A stretch of DNA of 64,000 nucleotides from Anaerosporobacter faecicola (GTDB lineage: Bacteria > Bacillota > Clostridia > Lachnospirales > Lachnospiraceae), in the NCBI RefSeq assembly GCF_012070565.1, contig NZ_JAAQRO010000001.1:82868-146867 (forward strand), read 5' to 3'. Positions within the stretch are counted from its first letter, which is position 1; the number at the start of each line of letters is the position of its first letter. A model generated the notes under the pieces. It was not told the origin of the DNA. It saw only the letters and a program-made list of their open reading frames with translations, and made no database searches. Below are positions 44,879 through 55,132 of the stretch, in pieces. A program made the translations under genes and the position numbers.

Positions 44879-45487
44879 ATGAAGAATGAACAAAGTAAAA
44901 AACAAACAAGTCATAAGAAAAAAATCATTGTCTCTCTTAGCTTTGTAATTCTTATTGGAGCGGCAATTTTTGTTGGAGCAAAATATATCAAAGATGTAGT
45001 AATTGGTACCCAAATGGATACCACCAATATAGCAGCTTATCATCTGAATCTAACAACACAGCAAGTAACAGAAATACCAATGGAAAATCTAAATCCAGGA
45101 ATGAAGGTAAGTATTCCTTTTACTGTAAGCAATGGAAGTGGAGCGGGTGACCTTGCAAAACGTTCGGAAGTTGATCTTGCGTATCAGCTGTGTGTAATCA
45201 CAACAAATCATCTTCCTCTTACATATTCGATTAAGGACAAAGATGGAAATCAAGTTTCATCACCAATAAAGGAAAATGCAGTACGTGTATACTCCAATCT
45301 TGGAACCAAATGGATTTTTCAAAAAGATGCGTCAGGACATAATTTCTTGTTTCCGAAAGGTGATTTAGTTGAAGAGAACTATACCATTGAAATTGAATGG
45401 CCATTATCAGAAAATGCATTTAAATATACCAAAGAAGTAGATCAGATATTTATTGCAGTAGAAGCAGTACAGGCACAACCACAATAA
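44879..45487 (+). CDS. Exported beta-rich protein of the fibre operon
   Basis: 202 residues from ATG 44879 (AAGGAAGGGGAT upstream; longer frames lack a site). Lys-rich start, hydrophobic segment about 17-36, then a soluble domain whose NLNPGMKVSIPFTVSNGSG and IEIEWPLSENAFKYTKEVDQ recall the camelysin-type sandwich of its neighbour. Two cysteine-free ends and one cysteine in QLCVITT. Possibly a capping or anchoring subunit. Function not established. Confidence 0.72.
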   Translation: MKNEQSKKQTSHKKKIIVSLSFVILIGAAIFVGAKYIKDVVIGTQMDTTNIAAYHLNLTTQQVTEIPMENLNPGMKVSIPFTVSNGSGAGDLAKRSEVDLAYQLCVITTNHLPLTYSIKDKDGNQVSSPIKENAVRVYSNLGTKWIFQKDASGHNFLFPKGDLVEENYTIEIEWPLSENAFKYTKEVDQIFIAVEAVQAQPQ

Positions 45488-45502
45488 GGGACGGTGAAGA
45501 AT

Positions 45503-46480
45503 ATGAAAAAGACCAAAGGAAAAAGAATGGCATTACTTTTGGCAACGGTGATTCTTTCATGTACGGTAATCGTGCCTGTTGTGGCAAAATATCGCGCAAC
45601 AGATAAAAAGAGAGAAATTGCGTATGCGAATAGTTTTTATTTTGAAAGTGATTACTTAAGTGAATTGAATGCAGATGGGGTAACGGGTGGTGCTGAGTAT
45701 GTGATCCAGGGTTGGGATGGTGTCACTACTTGTGATTTTGCATTTCAGATACGAAATTATGAAAATCCAATGCTTTATAATAATGCAACACAGAATATCT
45801 CCTATGAGGTTTCCTCTTCAACCACATATGGAGACTATATAGAATATACCATTGAAAAGGTAGTGAATCATGAAGCGTCGCCACTGTTAGAAGGTACGTT
45901 GAATGGAGGAGCTGCCTGTGCGGATATATTTAAGATTACAGTGAAACCCAAGGCTGGAGTAACAATAAACAATGATGTGTCTATCAAGATTACAGCAAAA
46001 ACGAAAGAGGGTTCTCCTTATATTAAAAATATAGGTACTACGCTAATCTTAAAAAGAGCGGAGTCAAGTAATTTTATATCCGATAAGGGATTTGAAAATC
46101 CGAAAAGTGAAAGCTGTGCATTAAAATATGTCTTACATACAACGAGTGGAGTAATGGATAATGGGCATACCAGTATAACCAATGCTGCAAAACTATTACA
46201 TATTACATGGAATAATGCTTTAGTATCCATTGATGAGTATAACCCTTTGTTATTAGCTGTGAAAGAAGCAGATTTGACTAGAGAGGAAGCGAATAAGCGG
46301 TTTTACTATACGGATGGTGGAGCGACTGGTCATTTGATTATTGAAGTATTGCCGTATACGGCAGTTAACATTATATTCTATAAAGATACAATGGTGGAGT
46401 CGGATTGGATGTCAGGTGGTGCATACCTTTGGGATACCAACGAAGAAAGCATTGTCAATACAGTTGAAGTACAACCGTAA
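45503..46480 (+). CDS. Exported protein of the fibre operon, 325 residues
   Basis: ATG 45503 follows AAGGGACGG. The signal MALLLATVILSCTVIVPVVA ends KYRA, so a standard or SipW-type cleavage near residue 30 is possible. The mature part is beta-rich with DFAFQIRNYENP, YEVSSSTTYGDYIEYTIEKV and IKITAKTKEGSPY, resembling immunoglobulin-like or TasA-like strands. I do not recognise a family. It lies 34 nt before the giant repeat protein gene and may dock it to the fibre. Confidence 0.68.
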   Translation: MKKTKGKRMALLLATVILSCTVIVPVVAKYRATDKKREIAYANSFYFESDYLSELNADGVTGGAEYVIQGWDGVTTCDFAFQIRNYENPMLYNNATQNISYEVSSSTTYGDYIEYTIEKVVNHEASPLLEGTLNGGAACADIFKITVKPKAGVTINNDVSIKITAKTKEGSPYIKNIGTTLILKRAESSNFISDKGFENPKSESCALKYVLHTTSGVMDNGHTSITNAAKLLHITWNNALVSIDEYNPLLLAVKEADLTREEANKRFYYTDGGATGHLIIEVLPYTAVNIIFYKDTMVESDWMSGGAYLWDTNEESIVNTVEVQP

Positions 46481-46514
46481 CGTCTTGCCGGACTTAGGTG
46501 TAAGGAGGCTAATC

Positions 46515-49500
46515 ATGAAGAATAAGAAAGTAATATGGAAAAAGTTTGTTGCCATCCTTCTTGTTGTTACAATGGTAGGTCCGAATCTACCATGGGGGAT
46601 ATCAAAAATATTTGCGGATGATGTTATTATTCCTTTTTCTGGAGGAGGAACTGGTACACAAAGCGATCCTTATATATTAAAAAATGCAGAGGATTTCATC
46701 TTGTTACAGGAAGAAATAGAGAAGTGTGCAGTAATGAAAGCTTTTACTGGTGTTTATTTTCGTGTGGATTCTTATACAGCGCCGGAAGATGCTTCTGGAC
46801 AGGCTATTATAGCTTCCGGTAGTTCCATTGGTACAGGTGAATCCATTGATGGAGACATCGTATCGGGTTCTTCTATTGAAAATAATAAAGAAATTGGAAT
46901 CGTAAATGTACTCAATTTAGAAGAGCCAGGAGATAGCGGTATTGGAGAAGGTGAGGAAGAGGAAGATGACTATAATCAAATTCCTGACATTGACCTCACT
47001 GAGCCAATTGTAGTGGGTGAAGAGTCGAAAACTTTTACAGGTATAGGATCTTCGGAGCACTATTTTTGTGGAACATTCCAAGGTGGTGGTACTCGAATTA
47101 AGATCAATACACCACTATTTAATTACGTAGGTGATCATGCGGATATATCAAAACTTACTATATTAGGTGATGTTACTGACCAATACCAAGCATCTCATTC
47201 AATTGGAGGACTTGCCTTAGCCGTTATTACGGATACAGCAGGTGGAGATGTAAGTTTTAAAGATATCTTGGTAAACGCCAATGTTACAGGCGGCAATATT
47301 GCAACAGGTGGATTAATTGGAACTTGCCAAATAAAAAAGCAGATGACCTTAACACTAACGAATATTAAAGTTACTGGTACCATAAGCAATCAAACGAATT
47401 CCACACGAGGAATCGGTGGTTTGATTGGTTATGTGGAAAATCAGGAAAGTACGAAGACAGCCATTGTTGATGTACTTATAGATGGTACAACAACCGTTCA
47501 AGGTAATTACATCAATAACCGCACAAATACGGGACTAGGATGTTTGATTGGAGAGCTGAGTGATCGAATTCGAGTGGCCATTGATGGAACAATCGATTTA
47601 AGTAAAGTTAATGAAGTAAGTGGTAAAGTAGAGAAATCGGGCTATGCATTTGGTGTTACAAACCATGCTTTTATTTATCGTAAAGAAAACGCACAGATAC
47701 TCCTTCCATCTACCTATATTCTAGATAAAGTAGGAGAAGTGGGAAATGGAGGAACGGTTTATATTAATCCAATCGTTGATCCTACAGCAGAAAATTATAT
47801 ACCAATTTTAGGAACTGGGACAGTTGATGATCCTTATCAATTAAAGAGCAGCAATGACTTTATGGTGATGGCAATTGCATTGAATACGAAATTGTTTTTT
47901 GCTGGTCAGTGTTTTGACTTGACGCAAAAGCCAAGTAAGATGACAGATTATGCATATCTTTTGCAAGCAAATTACAAAGTTATGAATGATGTGGATTTGT
48001 CCAATACAGGAATCCTTCGTTTGAATCTACCTTATTATGATTCACAATTTTTAGATGCCTTTTCTGGGTCATTCTATGGAATGGTAGATCCTTCTACAGG
48101 AGTAGCACCAACCATCACTTTGAATATGAATACGATGCAGGCTGACGTTGCTTTATTCGCACAAGTCTGTGCACCATCTACGGCAAATGACGGAGATACA
48201 GGTGTAGCATCGTTTCATGACCTTTTATTTACAGGTTCTATAACAGGAGGAACCAAAGTTGCTACCTTATTCTCCAGAGGCTTTATTGGTGATAAAGTGA
48301 ATGGGAAAGTCGTAGTGCAGAATATTACGAGTGCAGTTAATATCACTTCTTCATTAGATGGAACAGCCAATACGAATGCAACAGATCCTATACTAGAAGC
48401 TGGCAATGCTTGTGGAGGAATTGCTGGTTATAACTCAACTTATTATTGTAAAACGAAAAAGTGTGAATTCATCTACGATAATGTAACCTATAGTGGAACA
48501 ATGAATGGATTAGAAGGTTTTTTTGGTGGACTGTTGGGTTATTATGGAACAAATAATAGTAACGATGTAAATCAAACAAACAACTTAACCATTCAAGATT
48601 ATACATTTTCGGGAGAGATCAGTACTAGAATGACTTTAGCAAGTCAAACTTCAAAGAGCTCAGGAATGGTTTCTTATATTGGTGTACCGTTTAAAAAAAC
48701 AGTGACGACTAATGGAATCTCTCATTATGTGTACTATAATAAAACAAATGTTTCTTGTAAGAACATTACGATAAAAGATGCCCTCATTATGAATCCGTCA
48801 GGTGATGTGTATATTACGGGTGGATTCTTAGGGTATCAGTGGAACCAGGTAGATGCCACAGTTGAAAATCTAACAGTTGATAACAGTACGATTAATACCA
48901 CTGGATATGTGGGTGGATTATGGTATGGAGTTACAGGTAAGCTGGCTTTAGAGAAAGTACAGTTTAATAAATTCCTTATATATCAGAATAATGCCGATAG
49001 AAATTTAGATGCGGGGATGATACGAAATGCATATGAACTGATCATGACGATTAAAGGATATAGAGCAGTAGACAGTGCCATGATTTACGGCAGTGCTAAT
49101 TTCGATGATATTGCAGCTGTTGTCACAGATGGTCGTACCACAAGTAACAACATGACTTATTATAATGGAGCAGACCGCACGTGTTCCGGATTAATCAGTT
49201 TGGAAGATGATCCAGACTGGAACCAGTATTATCGAATCAATGAGGATGCAGAAAAAGGATATTGTGTTTATTCACACCAGATGGGACTGTATACGGATCA
49301 AGCGAAATACCTAAGTCATACGAAGAAGGAGGCTCGAGCTCCTCGTACGAGAATATACTATAATCTATTCAAGGACTGGGATACAAACAAAATTACAGGT
49401 ACAGGAACAAAGCAAGATCCCTTTGTCATAGATACAGAAGAAAAGATGATGATCCTAGCTTCTTTTAATACCATCCATTATAAACAAAGATTTGAGTTAT

Positions 49501-52500
49501 TATCCTACTTTGCTGATTATACATCAATCCATATCAACACGGCGGCTACGGCAGATAGACAAACAAAGGATGCAGCCTATGTTAGCGCCATTCGTTTGGG
49601 GTATTTTATCATAACAGCTGATTTAGATTTGAGTACATATAGCTATTATCCTATGAATATTGAGGGGGGTAGTTACTATGGTTTCGATTTAATGCAATTT
49701 TGTACCAAAGAAGGAATAACAAATCCAACAAAGGAACAGAAAGAAACCTATATAAAAACTGCAGTAGCACAATTAGCTGCAAAGACAGAAGTAGCCAGTG
49801 ATGGAAAAGACTATCGAAATTATAAACCAACGATTAAACTTGATGCGAGTCCGCTGATCAATCATGCGACTGTGATTGATGATAGTAAGAAAAATGGAAT
49901 TTCGACGCCGAATAGTAGATTCTCCTATCATTATTACATGCAATCTGCTTTGTTTACAAACGTTGTAAGCTATAATGGAACTAACGTTGAGTTTAATAAT
50001 TTGCAGTTGGAAGGAAATATTAGCGGTTCTTATGAGCAGGATTATTCAAGAGATGTATGGGGAATCGGTGGCGCTTTAATTACAAAAACACCATATTATG
50101 GGGCAGATGAGCCAATAGTTGGACAAAATTACGGAATTAACCGTGCCAATGTATCCATTCGCAATATTGACATTGGTGATTTAAAAGTTACAAGCTATGG
50201 TGCTTCAGATGGTTCTAGTGTCTATGGTTCTGGTTTATTGGTTTCCGATATTTTTCAAAGTACAGTCGAGTTTGATGGAATTCGCTTATTGGAAGGAAGC
50301 AACGCATATGCAGAAGCTTTGATTGGTGCAGTTGGAGGAGAAGGTACAACAGTAGCTTTTAAACATATTAAATTAGGACAGGGAAGCAATAATAAAGTGA
50401 TGAACTTCCGCTATGCCAGCTTGATTTTTAACTATAGCCAAGGTACTGCTGTCTATAATTATGATGGACAGGACCTGATGGACAAAGACTATACACCAAA
50501 TGATGAATACCCTTATGCATATAAGAAGCTCCCAGTCATTGTTAACCCAATGAGTGCAGATATCATCGAAGGAAATGGAACAAAGAATAATCCATTCATT
50601 ATAGATAGTGCGGAACAGTTGCTAACCTTGTCTACTTTCCTCTATACGGATGGTGCCTTACCAGTAAAACAGACGGATCCTTTATATGAACCAACCGATC
50701 CGAATTGGTATGTAGGAGATTACGTGAATAATGCGACTGCCACGAATATGTTGAACAATTCGAATATTCTGGATTACCTTCGAACGGCATACTACAAATT
50801 AGAGAATGACATTAATTTCAATGCTGTCCAGGATGCTTTCAAATCTTCTGCGTGGGACTTTTCGGGGATTGGTTCTGAAAGTCAGCCATTTGCTGGAGTT
50901 TTTGATGGAAATAATCATACCATAATCTTAAGTCAGAAAGGACTTGTAACGAAACCAGAGAGTGAAGAAATTGAAAACACGGTAACGGATTATAGCACCT
51001 ATGGTTTATTTGCATATATTAAAGGAGCAACGATAAAGAATATTATATTTGCTGATTTAGATCACGAAGGATACACGAAATGGTACAAGAAAGGAATGGT
51101 GTCTGGATCAGGTGGTAGTGTTGCAGCTTGTGTAATAGGTGGGGATAATGTTATTGAGAATATTGTACTGAATAACAGCATCTATATAAGAAAAGATGGT
51201 GCCAATAAAGTGGGGGGATTGATAGGTGAACTTCGAGGTGGAACAGTATTATTACGTAGAATGACAGAACAACAACCATCTCCATTTAAGAACTTACATT
51301 TATATAATGTGAATTCTGGTAAAGCGTCTGGGGCATATACAGGTAGTGTAGTTGGTAGTGTTTTTAATGGGTGTATTATTTATGATGGTTATGAGGATAC
51401 TACAGTAGCTGCCATACCAAAAACGGCAACCGTATTTACTAATAGTTTTTATACGAATTTGATGCCATGTAAATATTCCGGTATTGTAAACAAGGCATAT
51501 CTTGATCTTGCAGACCCAATTGCTGTTAGCTATGATTCTAGCAATGGATATCATATTGCTATAGAAGACAACCGACAGTTATTGATTGCAGCGCTTACTT
51601 TGAATTCAGGCTCTTTTTCTATTGTTGCTCGTGAGGAGAAAAATTGTTATTATGACAGCTTTGCACGCACTAAAAAAATGGATTCGGATGATGATTCCTT
51701 CCGTGCACCAACACTCTATCGTTACTTTGCAGTGGATGGAACAAAATTGATCGAAGCGGAGGCATATAAGAAAACTCAAACAAGTGCGGGAGACAGTTAT
51801 CTGAATGCGGTAGACAATACGTATCTCCATGAGGTGGGACGAAGAACAACGTATGAACTAACTGCGGCAGAAGGGTATGAATATGATATGACAGCGAGTT
51901 CCATTGATACTGTTTTTCGCGGTTTGGGTGGAATGACAAACGTGGACAATCCGAATGCATATATGTTGGATAATCTAAGTGTACCTACATTTCGTGCGAA
52001 TTTTGATGGAAAAGAGCATACCGTAAAATTGGCGATTGATAATACGTATAATTCACAGACTGTTGGATTTTTCAATGACCTATATGTAAAAGCAAGCTCA
52101 ATTACAAGTTTTACACCATTTACGATTGCGAACCTCACATTAACAGGAAGTGTAAAGAATACTACAAGTCGAGGTGGTATGGTTGCAGGTGCCATATATG
52201 GTAAGTATTCCTTTGAAAATGTAATCGCAGAAGATTTTCAAGTTACAAGTACTAGTTATGCAGGTGGACTGATTGGAAAACAAACTTCAACGTCGAAATA
52301 TACAGATATATCCTTTACAAATTGTCAAGTAAGAGCAAGTTCGCCAGGAGCAAGTACGATTAAAGGTTCAACGTATGTTGGTGGAGTGATTGGATATACA
52401 TCGAATGGCAGATTTATATTGGATACGATTACTGTAGATGGTTTGGTGATTGCAGCAAATAGTACATCTAATTCCGTTTATATGGGTGGTTTAGTTGGTG

Positions 52501-54881
52501 GTTATATAAGCTCCCAAGGGTATGTTATCGAAAGAAAATTCACCAATATACAAATCAAAGATACAACGGTTAAAGCGAATGCTCTTAATATCGGAGGGGT
52601 TTTTGGATATGTAGCAGGTTCTGGAACAGAAGAAACATACATCAATGGATTGTTTATGAAAGATAATATCGTATCGAGAACACGAAATTATGCAAAGACA
52701 GTTGGTTATTATACTGCAAGTAGTGATATGTACTTTATTAAGCCAGAAATCACAGGAGATGGGATGGAAACATTAGCAGATAGTAATCGAGAAGATAACG
52801 CAAAAAACGGTCATGTCTATCTGATTTATCTAAATCCATTTGATGATTTGGAGAAAGCAGAAACGCTATATGGTATCGACCGAGATAGTACAGCATATGG
52901 AGAACTAATTGCAACGGATATCTTCAATGGAGATGAAGATATAGAAGGCAATACACTTGTAAAATACAGTGCCGAAAGTGGTATGATCCAGAATGTTGTG
53001 GATAATGTATTGAAGACATTAACCAACAACAGTGCAACACTAGATAGTGGAATTGTTGATCATATGACCATCGATACAGTTAAAATGAAGGTAACCGATT
53101 GTGTGGCAGAGGAAGTACCAGATGAAACAGCTAGTATCAAGATGGAAACGGTTGCAGGAAAACCAACTTTTATTGTTAACAACTATGATACAAAAGATGC
53201 TGCGAATAAGAATGGTACGTATACGACTCTACGGTTTACCTACACCTTTGGAGATTATGTTGAGAAGATCGATATTCCTGTGTATGTAGATAATATGATT
53301 GATACAGATATGTACACCAAGATTATGATCGGTAAGATTAGTAATCCTGAGGATTTTAAGACGAGTACACAGGCAAATATAACGGTTACGAATAACAGTT
53401 CCTATACGATTTACAGTGAATTTGTTTATGGAAATCTTCGATTATCCTATGATGTAAGTGATATGGTTGTTGATAAAGTATTTACCTTCACCGATAATGT
53501 TGCATTTTCGAAGGGATCAAAGTTGACTTTGATCGATCTTACTATTGATGGAAAGCCAAAAGTATATTACTATACGGTTACTACGAAGAATATGATGAAT
53601 ATTACTTTGGAATCATTTAAAGATGTTAACGGAAATCCATATGTAAGTCGAGATATTACAAAAGAATCGGAGTTAGCAACGAAAGCGAATTATATAACAA
53701 TGACGAATAAGCGGAAACGAAGAGTTGGTGTGGAACGGTATCTGTTACAAGTGGATAACTCTGCCGTTGATGTTAACACGGCCAATACAGCAGATACGAA
53801 ATTCCATCCAAGAATTGAGTGTAATGTTGAAAAGAATGAAGACCTTGCAGCATTGTTTATTCGAGAGCGCTTTGCCGTTGAATTAACGAATATTGAAGGT
53901 CGGTATATTCGATTCAAGAAAGATAGCATGTCCACAGAAGGTTCAATTAGTAGAAATGTTATGTTATCCTTAAATGCTACTTTTATCAATGAAGCAAATG
54001 AAACGTATCGAGACCGTGCAATGGCTACCGACAGTGTGAATAAGGGAAAATACTTAGATATGGCAATTTATCTGCTGGACCAAGATGGAAACAAAATCTT
54101 GTTTCCAGTTGGAACAATGGTTCGAATGGGTTCTTCCCAAGAATTTCATGCCATAAGTAATACATCTGTTGTTTACTACTATAAGGAAAGTGGAACAGAG
54201 TATGCCCTACAGAATTCGCCAATTGATGATGTGGTTGATCTGAATTTGGAATTTAATTTCTTGACTGCGAAGATGGAGACCCTTCCACCTGGTAATTATC
54301 GTATTGGTGTTGATCTTGTTCGTACGAGTGATAAAGCTTATCCATTCGGCGGAGAAACACTTGATAGTATGACCAGTCAATTAATCAAAGTAACAGAAGC
54401 AGCGGAATACGGCTTAGCAATGGAAGTTAAGGATTATAAAGAACTAGCGGTAAATAAAGCGGAGTCTACATTGGACAGTTATCCTATGAACTTCACATTA
54501 CATCTAAGCACGAATCTATCAAAAGAACAGCTTGGCTTATTGTCCAATTCTGATTTAAAACTTGCATATACGATTGAGAAAAAAGATGCAATTACAGGAC
54601 TCTATAAAGCTGCAGAGGTAGATGCACCAAAACCAGTGATTACGATGAATGTTAATGGGACAGGGGAAAGCAATTTAGAAGGCTATACTGCAGAATTTTA
54701 TATGAATAAAGAGAATTTTATTGATTCTGTAGCGGCAGAAAATTATATTACCCGTGATATAACCATTCATATTCCAAAAGAAGTGGAAGCAGCGAATTAT
54801 CGAATTGAGGTTGAACTGATTGTAGAAGGAAATGTTGTGGCAAGTGATTATGTGATTGCCAATATAGCTGATATTCAATAA
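46515..54881 (+). CDS. Giant secreted beta-repeat protein, 2788 residues, adhesin candidate
   Basis: ATG 46515 has AAGGAGG 5 nt upstream. Signal peptide: basic start, VAILLVVTMVGPNLPWG, cut likely after KIFA near 33. At about residues 45, 434, 961 and 1352 the module opener G-x-GT-x3-P-[FY]-x-[IL] recurs (GTGTQSDPY, GTGTVDDPY, GTGTKQDPF, GNGTKNNPF), each leading into a beta-helix-like body with DVDLSNTG-type turns and GLUG-like GGLIG or GGLVG turns. FAGVFDGNNHTI near 1461 is typical of such repeats. From about 2250 on it changes to Ig-like strands. No sorting motif and no C-terminal membrane helix. Last gene of the operon; terminator follows. Confidence 0.85.
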   Translation: MKNKKVIWKKFVAILLVVTMVGPNLPWGISKIFADDVIIPFSGGGTGTQSDPYILKNAEDFILLQEEIEKCAVMKAFTGVYFRVDSYTAPEDASGQAIIASGSSIGTGESIDGDIVSGSSIENNKEIGIVNVLNLEEPGDSGIGEGEEEEDDYNQIPDIDLTEPIVVGEESKTFTGIGSSEHYFCGTFQGGGTRIKINTPLFNYVGDHADISKLTILGDVTDQYQASHSIGGLALAVITDTAGGDVSFKDILVNANVTGGNIATGGLIGTCQIKKQMTLTLTNIKVTGTISNQTNSTRGIGGLIGYVENQESTKTAIVDVLIDGTTTVQGNYINNRTNTGLGCLIGELSDRIRVAIDGTIDLSKVNEVSGKVEKSGYAFGVTNHAFIYRKENAQILLPSTYILDKVGEVGNGGTVYINPIVDPTAENYIPILGTGTVDDPYQLKSSNDFMVMAIALNTKLFFAGQCFDLTQKPSKMTDYAYLLQANYKVMNDVDLSNTGILRLNLPYYDSQFLDAFSGSFYGMVDPSTGVAPTITLNMNTMQADVALFAQVCAPSTANDGDTGVASFHDLLFTGSITGGTKVATLFSRGFIGDKVNGKVVVQNITSAVNITSSLDGTANTNATDPILEAGNACGGIAGYNSTYYCKTKKCEFIYDNVTYSGTMNGLEGFFGGLLGYYGTNNSNDVNQTNNLTIQDYTFSGEISTRMTLASQTSKSSGMVSYIGVPFKKTVTTNGISHYVYYNKTNVSCKNITIKDALIMNPSGDVYITGGFLGYQWNQVDATVENLTVDNSTINTTGYVGGLWYGVTGKLALEKVQFNKFLIYQNNADRNLDAGMIRNAYELIMTIKGYRAVDSAMIYGSANFDDIAAVVTDGRTTSNNMTYYNGADRTCSGLISLEDDPDWNQYYRINEDAEKGYCVYSHQMGLYTDQAKYLSHTKKEARAPRTRIYYNLFKDWDTNKITGTGTKQDPFVIDTEEKMMILASFNTIHYKQRFELLSYFADYTSIHINTAATADRQTKDAAYVSAIRLGYFIITADLDLSTYSYYPMNIEGGSYYGFDLMQFCTKEGITNPTKEQKETYIKTAVAQLAAKTEVASDGKDYRNYKPTIKLDASPLINHATVIDDSKKNGISTPNSRFSYHYYMQSALFTNVVSYNGTNVEFNNLQLEGNISGSYEQDYSRDVWGIGGALITKTPYYGADEPIVGQNYGINRANVSIRNIDIGDLKVTSYGASDGSSVYGSGLLVSDIFQSTVEFDGIRLLEGSNAYAEALIGAVGGEGTTVAFKHIKLGQGSNNKVMNFRYASLIFNYSQGTAVYNYDGQDLMDKDYTPNDEYPYAYKKLPVIVNPMSADIIEGNGTKNNPFIIDSAEQLLTLSTFLYTDGALPVKQTDPLYEPTDPNWYVGDYVNNATATNMLNNSNILDYLRTAYYKLENDINFNAVQDAFKSSAWDFSGIGSESQPFAGVFDGNNHTIILSQKGLVTKPESEEIENTVTDYSTYGLFAYIKGATIKNIIFADLDHEGYTKWYKKGMVSGSGGSVAACVIGGDNVIENIVLNNSIYIRKDGANKVGGLIGELRGGTVLLRRMTEQQPSPFKNLHLYNVNSGKASGAYTGSVVGSVFNGCIIYDGYEDTTVAAIPKTATVFTNSFYTNLMPCKYSGIVNKAYLDLADPIAVSYDSSNGYHIAIEDNRQLLIAALTLNSGSFSIVAREEKNCYYDSFARTKKMDSDDDSFRAPTLYRYFAVDGTKLIEAEAYKKTQTSAGDSYLNAVDNTYLHEVGRRTTYELTAAEGYEYDMTASSIDTVFRGLGGMTNVDNPNAYMLDNLSVPTFRANFDGKEHTVKLAIDNTYNSQTVGFFNDLYVKASSITSFTPFTIANLTLTGSVKNTTSRGGMVAGAIYGKYSFENVIAEDFQVTSTSYAGGLIGKQTSTSKYTDISFTNCQVRASSPGASTIKGSTYVGGVIGYTSNGRFILDTITVDGLVIAANSTSNSVYMGGLVGGYISSQGYVIERKFTNIQIKDTTVKANALNIGGVFGYVAGSGTEETYINGLFMKDNIVSRTRNYAKTVGYYTASSDMYFIKPEITGDGMETLADSNREDNAKNGHVYLIYLNPFDDLEKAETLYGIDRDSTAYGELIATDIFNGDEDIEGNTLVKYSAESGMIQNVVDNVLKTLTNNSATLDSGIVDHMTIDTVKMKVTDCVAEEVPDETASIKMETVAGKPTFIVNNYDTKDAANKNGTYTTLRFTYTFGDYVEKIDIPVYVDNMIDTDMYTKIMIGKISNPEDFKTSTQANITVTNNSSYTIYSEFVYGNLRLSYDVSDMVVDKVFTFTDNVAFSKGSKLTLIDLTIDGKPKVYYYTVTTKNMMNITLESFKDVNGNPYVSRDITKESELATKANYITMTNKRKRRVGVERYLLQVDNSAVDVNTANTADTKFHPRIECNVEKNEDLAALFIRERFAVELTNIEGRYIRFKKDSMSTEGSISRNVMLSLNATFINEANETYRDRAMATDSVNKGKYLDMAIYLLDQDGNKILFPVGTMVRMGSSQEFHAISNTSVVYYYKESGTEYALQNSPIDDVVDLNLEFNFLTAKMETLPPGNYRIGVDLVRTSDKAYPFGGETLDSMTSQLIKVTEAAEYGLAMEVKDYKELAVNKAESTLDSYPMNFTLHLSTNLSKEQLGLLSNSDLKLAYTIEKKDAITGLYKAAEVDAPKPVITMNVNGTGESNLEGYTAEFYMNKENFIDSVAAENYITRDITIHIPKEVEAANYRIEVELIVEGNVVASDYVIANIADIQ

Positions 54882-54890
54882 TAAAAGAGT

Positions 54891-54943
54891 AAAATCCGAA
54901 ACAAAGAGAATCTGCATAGAATTCCTTTGCTTCGGATTTTGTT
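54891..54943 (+). terminator. Terminator of the SipW/fibre operon
   Basis: AAAATCCGAAACAAAG (54891-54906) pairs with CTTTGCTTCGGATTTT (54925-54940) around an AATTC-containing loop. Confidence 0.9.
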
Positions 54944-55132
54944 CCTTACACTATTCATTATTTGTGCTCTGTGTCAAGTGTCGGGGTGAGGTGCAATGCA
55001 TACCAACACGGACAAAGGGCTATTTTTATTTCATGCTAATCATTTTCGAATATTGTGTCGATATTGTTTATGAGTTAGTGTAACTGTCATGGATAAATAG
55101 CTGGAAGATAACTTTCTCAAGAGGTGGAAATA

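Noticed and set aside
46515..54881. LPXTG-anchored surface protein
   Set aside because: No sorting motif or C-terminal hydrophobic/basic tail; it ends in a plain soluble strand.
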